The translations under genes and the position numbers were made by a program. DNA of 53,784 nucleotides from Candidatus Cloacimonadota bacterium (GTDB taxonomy: Bacteria > Cloacimonadota > Cloacimonadia > Cloacimonadales > TCS61): assembly GCA_021734245.1 (NCBI GenBank), contig JAIPJH010000010.1:1-53784 (forward strand), given 5' to 3'. This document shows, in pieces, positions 50,597-53,784 of the stretch (position 1 is its first letter; each line of letters opens with the position of its first letter). The notes beneath the pieces were generated by a model. The model was not told where the DNA came from and ran no database searches. It saw only the letters and a list, made by a program, of their open reading frames with translations.

Positions 50597-52513
50597 TTAT
50601 TCAGCTTCAACGTGACAGAGAACATCTCCTTTTGCTACGGAATCTCCGGTTTTAAACTTGATAGCTGTGACTTCACCTGTGCAAGGAGCTGCCAGATTAT
50701 TCATCATCTTCATCGCTTCCAGCACCACCAGCGTATCTCCAGCTTTTACTTTATCGCCAATCTTTACGCGGTATTCCACGATCATGCCGGGAATTGGTGC
50801 GACCAGGTTTCCGGTGCTTTCAGAAGATTTTGATTCTTTTTCTTCTGCCTTTTTCTTAGCAGAAACGCTGCTGCTTCGTATATTTGGATCGGCAACTTCC
50901 ACACAGAAATGATCGCCATCCACATAAACATCGAATGACCGCAGATTGACCGGTTTGTCAGATTTGATCTTTGCGACCATATCACCCGAAAGAGCTTTGC
51001 GAACGATCTCATCTTCTTTTTCCACTTCTTCCAATGTTTTTGGTTTTACATCGGCCGGAACCGGTTCCAAACCATATTTCCATTTTAGGAATCTTTTTCC
51101 TGTAACAGGATAAAGAGCACAGATCAGCTCATCATCCAGATTTTTTGCAAGTCCTTTTACTTCTTCCTGAATTGTTGCAAGTTCCGGTTCCAGAGTATCG
51201 CCCGGTTTTCCTGTAATAGGAGTTTCTCCTCTGGGATAATCTTTCAAGGCTTTGGCTTGAACCTCTTTATCGATGGGAAGTGTGGTTTTTCCATACAATC
51301 CAAAACAAAGATCTTTAACCTGTTCTGTTATTTTGGAATATTGTCCTTCCCATTCATCGAAAAGTACATTATTTACAGTTTGAATTCCCACAATTTGACT
51401 GGTAGGAGTTACCAGCGGAACCTGACCGAGTTCTTTGCGAACTTTTGGTAGAGCTTCAAATACATTTTCCAATTTGTGCAATGAATCCATCTGACGCAGC
51501 TGGTTTACCAGGTTGGAAAGCATTCCGCCCGGTGTTTGATGCAGAATCACGTCGATATCGATGATAGCATTTTTTGTGTTATTGGCAAAGTGTTTGTATT
51601 TGGGAATAAATTTTTCCATGGTGCGATCGATCTCGGTAAGTTTATTGATGTCGATTCCACTATCACGATTCGTTCCCAGAAGCGATATTACAATAGGTTC
51701 GATAGCAGGATGCGAAGTGCGATAAGCATAAGGCGCCATGCAGGTATCAACGATATCAACGCCAGCTTCGATTGCCTTAAATATCGCCAGATCACCCATT
51801 CCGGAAGTGAAGTGTGTGTGCAGATGCAGCGGTATATCAGTTTGTTTTTTCAGTTCTCGAATCAGATTGTAAGCATCGTACGGAGAAACCAGCCCAGCCA
51901 TATCTTTGATGCAGATTGTATCCGCACCGAGTTCTTCCAATTTTTTTGCTTTTTCCAGATAATATTCCAGGTTGTATGTTTCGCCGCCCAAACGGGGTTC
52001 GGTGAGAGTGTAGCAGATGGTTCCCTGAAAATGCTTTTTGTTTTTTTTGATAATATTTACCGCAGTCTCGAAATTGCGAAAATCGTTTAAAGCATCGAAA
52101 ACCCTGAAAATATCGATGCCGTTGTCGCAAGCACGTTGAACAAAATTTTCTACTACATCATCGGCATAATTTCTGTAACCTACCAGGTTCTGTCCGCGCA
52201 GCAGCATGGAAAATGGCGTTTTCTTGATATACTTTTTCAGCGTACGAATTCTTTCCCAGGGATCTTCGTTCAAGTAGCGGTGCATTGTATCAAAAGTAGC
52301 TCCGCCCCATACTTCCATACTATAAAAACCAACTTCATCCATCAGTTCTGCCACGGGCAGCATATCTTCGGTTCTACCACGAGTGGCAAACAGTGATTGA
52401 TGTCCGTCTCGCAAACTGACATCCTGAATTTTTATGGGATTTTCTGCTTTCGGTCTAGCGGCGTCGTAGTTCATTTTGGTCATTTCCAAAACGCCGTGTT
52501 TATCGAATTTCAT
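50597..52513 (-). CDS. Oxaloacetate/pyruvate carboxyltransferase (OadA/transcarboxylase 5S-type) fused to a biotin carrier domain
   Basis: 638 residues. The carboxyltransferase barrel has VSLRDGHQSLFATR, MEVWGGATFDTMHRYL, the carbamylated-lysine region CIKDMAGLVSP and the metal ligands LHLHTHFTSGMG. A PYC_OADA helical domain follows. The last 80 residues are a biotinyl domain with VVLEAMKMMN, whose lysine is the biotin site, after a Ser/Lys-rich linker. With the 12S-like subunit next to it, it would transfer a carboxyl group between methylmalonyl-CoA and pyruvate; without a visible membrane beta subunit or biotin carboxylase, this is the best reading. A GGAG site precedes the start. Confidence 0.93.
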   Translation of the reverse strand: MKFDKHGVLEMTKMNYDAARPKAENPIKIQDVSLRDGHQSLFATRGRTEDMLPVAELMDEVGFYSMEVWGGATFDTMHRYLNEDPWERIRTLKKYIKKTPFSMLLRGQNLVGYRNYADDVVENFVQRACDNGIDIFRVFDALNDFRNFETAVNIIKKNKKHFQGTICYTLTEPRLGGETYNLEYYLEKAKKLEELGADTICIKDMAGLVSPYDAYNLIRELKKQTDIPLHLHTHFTSGMGDLAIFKAIEAGVDIVDTCMAPYAYRTSHPAIEPIVISLLGTNRDSGIDINKLTEIDRTMEKFIPKYKHFANNTKNAIIDIDVILHQTPGGMLSNLVNQLRQMDSLHKLENVFEALPKVRKELGQVPLVTPTSQIVGIQTVNNVLFDEWEGQYSKITEQVKDLCFGLYGKTTLPIDKEVQAKALKDYPRGETPITGKPGDTLEPELATIQEEVKGLAKNLDDELICALYPVTGKRFLKWKYGLEPVPADVKPKTLEEVEKEDEIVRKALSGDMVAKIKSDKPVNLRSFDVYVDGDHFCVEVADPNIRSSSVSAKKKAEEKESKSSESTGNLVAPIPGMIVEYRVKIGDKVKAGDTLVVLEAMKMMNNLAAPCTGEVTAIKFKTGDSVAKGDVLCHVEAE

Positions 52514-52531
52514 TTTATTTCTCCTTTGTGA

Positions 52532-52696
52532 TTATCTATTAAATTCTCTTCGTTGAACGAGCTGATTATTTTTCATTATCATCTTCCTGCCGGAAAGAAC
52601 CCACTGGTTTGTCTTTTTCTTTTTAGATTGCTCTTTTTCCTGCTGCAGGAATTGCAGAACTCCAGCGATGGCAGCTTTCAATTTTTTATCTAACAC
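52532..52696 (-). CDS. Small accessory protein of the transcarboxylase/decarboxylase operon
   Basis: 54 residues from GTG at 52696, with AGGAG 7 nt upstream; the in-frame extension to 52759 overlaps the upstream carboxyltransferase gene. The sequence MLDKKLKAAIAGVLQFLQQE is followed by a Lys-rich stretch and a WVLSGRKMIM segment. Small proteins with a similar WxxxGR ending occur next to carboxyltransferase genes in acyl-CoA carboxylase and methylmalonyl-CoA decarboxylase operons. It may be a small structural subunit (epsilon/delta-like) lacking the membrane helix of OadG. Function uncertain. Confidence 0.7.
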   Translation of the reverse strand: MLDKKLKAAIAGVLQFLQQEKEQSKKKKTNQWVLSGRKMIMKNNQLVQRREFNR

Positions 52697-52704
52697 AATA
52701 ACTC

Positions 52705-53784
52705 CTAAACCGGAATATTTCCGTGTTTTTTGGGCGGAAGTGCTTCGCGTTTCGTACACAGAATATCCAGAGCATCGATCAGTCTCATCCTGGTTTCGGA
52801 AGGTAAAATTACAGCATCCACATAACCACGTTCTGCTGCGATGTAAGGAGTATTGAATTTTTCTTCGTAATCTTTGATCTGTTCCTGGCGTTTTACATCA
52901 GGATCGGCGGCTGCTTTTTGCTCTTTACGATAGCTGGAAACCACATTCACAGCACCCTGAGCGCCCATTACAGCAATTTCTGCTGAAGGCCAGGCAAACG
53001 ACATGTCATTTCCCAGATGACGTGAACTCATCGCGATGTAAGCTCCACCATAACTTTTGCGAGTTGTCACGTTCAGTTTAGGAACGGTTGCTTCTGAATA
53101 ACTCCACAATAGTTTTGCTCCATGACGGATAATTCCGTTCCATTCCTGCTCAGTTCCAGGCAGATAACCGGGAACATCCACAAAAGTAATTATCGGCAGA
53201 TTGAAGGCATCACAGAAACGGATGAAGCGAGAAATTTTATCGGAAGCATCGATATCCAGGCAACCAGCCAAAACCATGGGTTGATTGGCAATGATTCCCA
53301 CCGGACGCCCATTTAATCGCGCCATTCCGATAACCGCATTTGCGGCATATAGCTCATGGATCTGCATAAAATCGCCATTATCGACAATTGATTCGATCAC
53401 TTCGATCATGTCATATCCAGCTTTAGGATCGTCAGGAATAACTTCGTCAAGTTCGGTGCACAATCTGGCAGGATTATCACCGGTTTCTTCATAAGGCGGC
53501 TCTTCCAAATTATTACCGGGAATAAAACTGAGAAGAAGCTTAACCTGTTCGATGGCATCTTCGTCACTTTCGCAGGCAAAATGTGCATTTCCACTTTTAG
53601 TATTGTGAGTGACGGCTCCACCCAGATCTTCAAAATTGGTTTCTTCTCCGGTTACCGTTTTGATAACCTGCGGTCCTGTGATGAACATGTGAGCAGTTTC
53701 TTTCACCATCAAGATGAAATCTGTCATGGCGGGAGAATAAACTGCTCCGCCGGCGCAAGGTCCCATTATTATGGAAATCTGCGG
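52705..53784 (-). CDS. Acyl-CoA carboxyltransferase beta-type subunit (PccB/MmdA/12S transcarboxylase), N-terminus outside the window
   Basis: The last 359 residues of a protein normally about 515 long; it is open to the window edge. Motifs are IIMGPCAGGAVYSPA, GPQVIKTVTGE, the second carboxyltransferase half with GIIANQPMVLAGCLDIDAS, FVDVPGYLPGTEQEWNGIIRHGAKLL and RKSYGGAYIAMSSRHLG. It ends KKHGNIPV, the usual C-terminus of propionyl-CoA carboxylase/methylmalonyl-CoA decarboxylase alpha-type subunits. It would bind methylmalonyl-CoA/propionyl-CoA. Together with the small protein and the 5S-like/biotin protein it forms a transcarboxylase-like set. Confidence 0.95.
   Translation of the reverse strand, partial: PQISIIMGPCAGGAVYSPAMTDFILMVKETAHMFITGPQVIKTVTGEETNFEDLGGAVTHNTKSGNAHFACESDEDAIEQVKLLLSFIPGNNLEEPPYEETGDNPARLCTELDEVIPDDPKAGYDMIEVIESIVDNGDFMQIHELYAANAVIGMARLNGRPVGIIANQPMVLAGCLDIDASDKISRFIRFCDAFNLPIITFVDVPGYLPGTEQEWNGIIRHGAKLLWSYSEATVPKLNVTTRKSYGGAYIAMSSRHLGNDMSFAWPSAEIAVMGAQGAVNVVSSYRKEQKAAADPDVKRQEQIKDYEEKFNTPYIAAERGYVDAVILPSETRMRLIDALDILCTKREALPPKKHGNIPV

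Overview
The window looks like chromosomal DNA from an anaerobic, AT-rich, Gram-negative bacterium, most likely a member of Candidatus Cloacimonadota or a close relative. Three things suggest this: a secreted protein with a YPNPFNP-type C-terminal sorting domain next to a GWxTD protein; lipoproteins and SPOR-domain proteins typical of a diderm envelope; and a dense block of ferredoxin-dependent 2-oxoacid oxidoreductases, cytoplasmic hydrogenase, heterodisulfide-reductase-like and methylmalonyl-CoA pathway genes. The lineage is an inference. No rRNA or tRNA gene was seen. AGGAG-type ribosome binding sites are common and were used to correct many starts.

Left part (1-24.3 kb). The window opens in what looks like the end of an IS256-family insertion. 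Mixed housekeeping and envelope genes follow: lipoproteins, a DNRLRE/sorting-domain protein, GWxTD, two EamA transporters, a saccharopine/lysine dehydrogenase-like enzyme, an M42 peptidase, polA, an aldehyde ferredoxin oxidoreductase, a three-gene HipBST toxin-antitoxin module, a short pyruvate kinase, an HD-GYP protein, a ZIP transporter and a triple-SPOR protein. Between 3 and 14.3 kb six copies of a two-hairpin palindrome lie in one orientation. Two of them bracket a Y1 (RAYT) transposase gene, so this is a REP/BIME family with its probable mobilising enzyme. Other intergenic regions carry separate mosaic repeats.

Right part (24.3-53.8 kb). Almost every gene is on the minus strand and concerns C4-dicarboxylate/propionate metabolism and low-potential electron transfer. 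The order of transcription is from high to low coordinate. A transcarboxylase-like set (12S-like subunit, small protein, 5S-like subunit fused to a biotin carrier) lies at the right edge, then uvrB, then a second Kor operon ending in methylmalonyl-CoA epimerase. Next comes a 15-gene block: korDABC, hdrCBA, mvhD, an FrdB-like Fe-S protein, an FrdA-like flavoprotein, mvhG, mvhA, hydrogenase maturation protease, sucC, sucD. A two-subunit class I fumarase and malic enzyme follow.

Working model. Together these encode most of the route propionyl-CoA / methylmalonyl-CoA / succinyl-CoA / succinate / fumarate / malate / pyruvate; the mutase is not in the window. The striking point is that the soluble FrdAB-like pair sits inside an Mvh-Hdr operon. 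This suggests a cytoplasmic complex linking succinate/fumarate, ferredoxin and H2 by flavin-based electron bifurcation or confurcation, with Kor enzymes supplying reduced ferredoxin. It is the best candidate here for an undescribed system, but the coupling is inferred from gene order and conserved cofactor motifs only.
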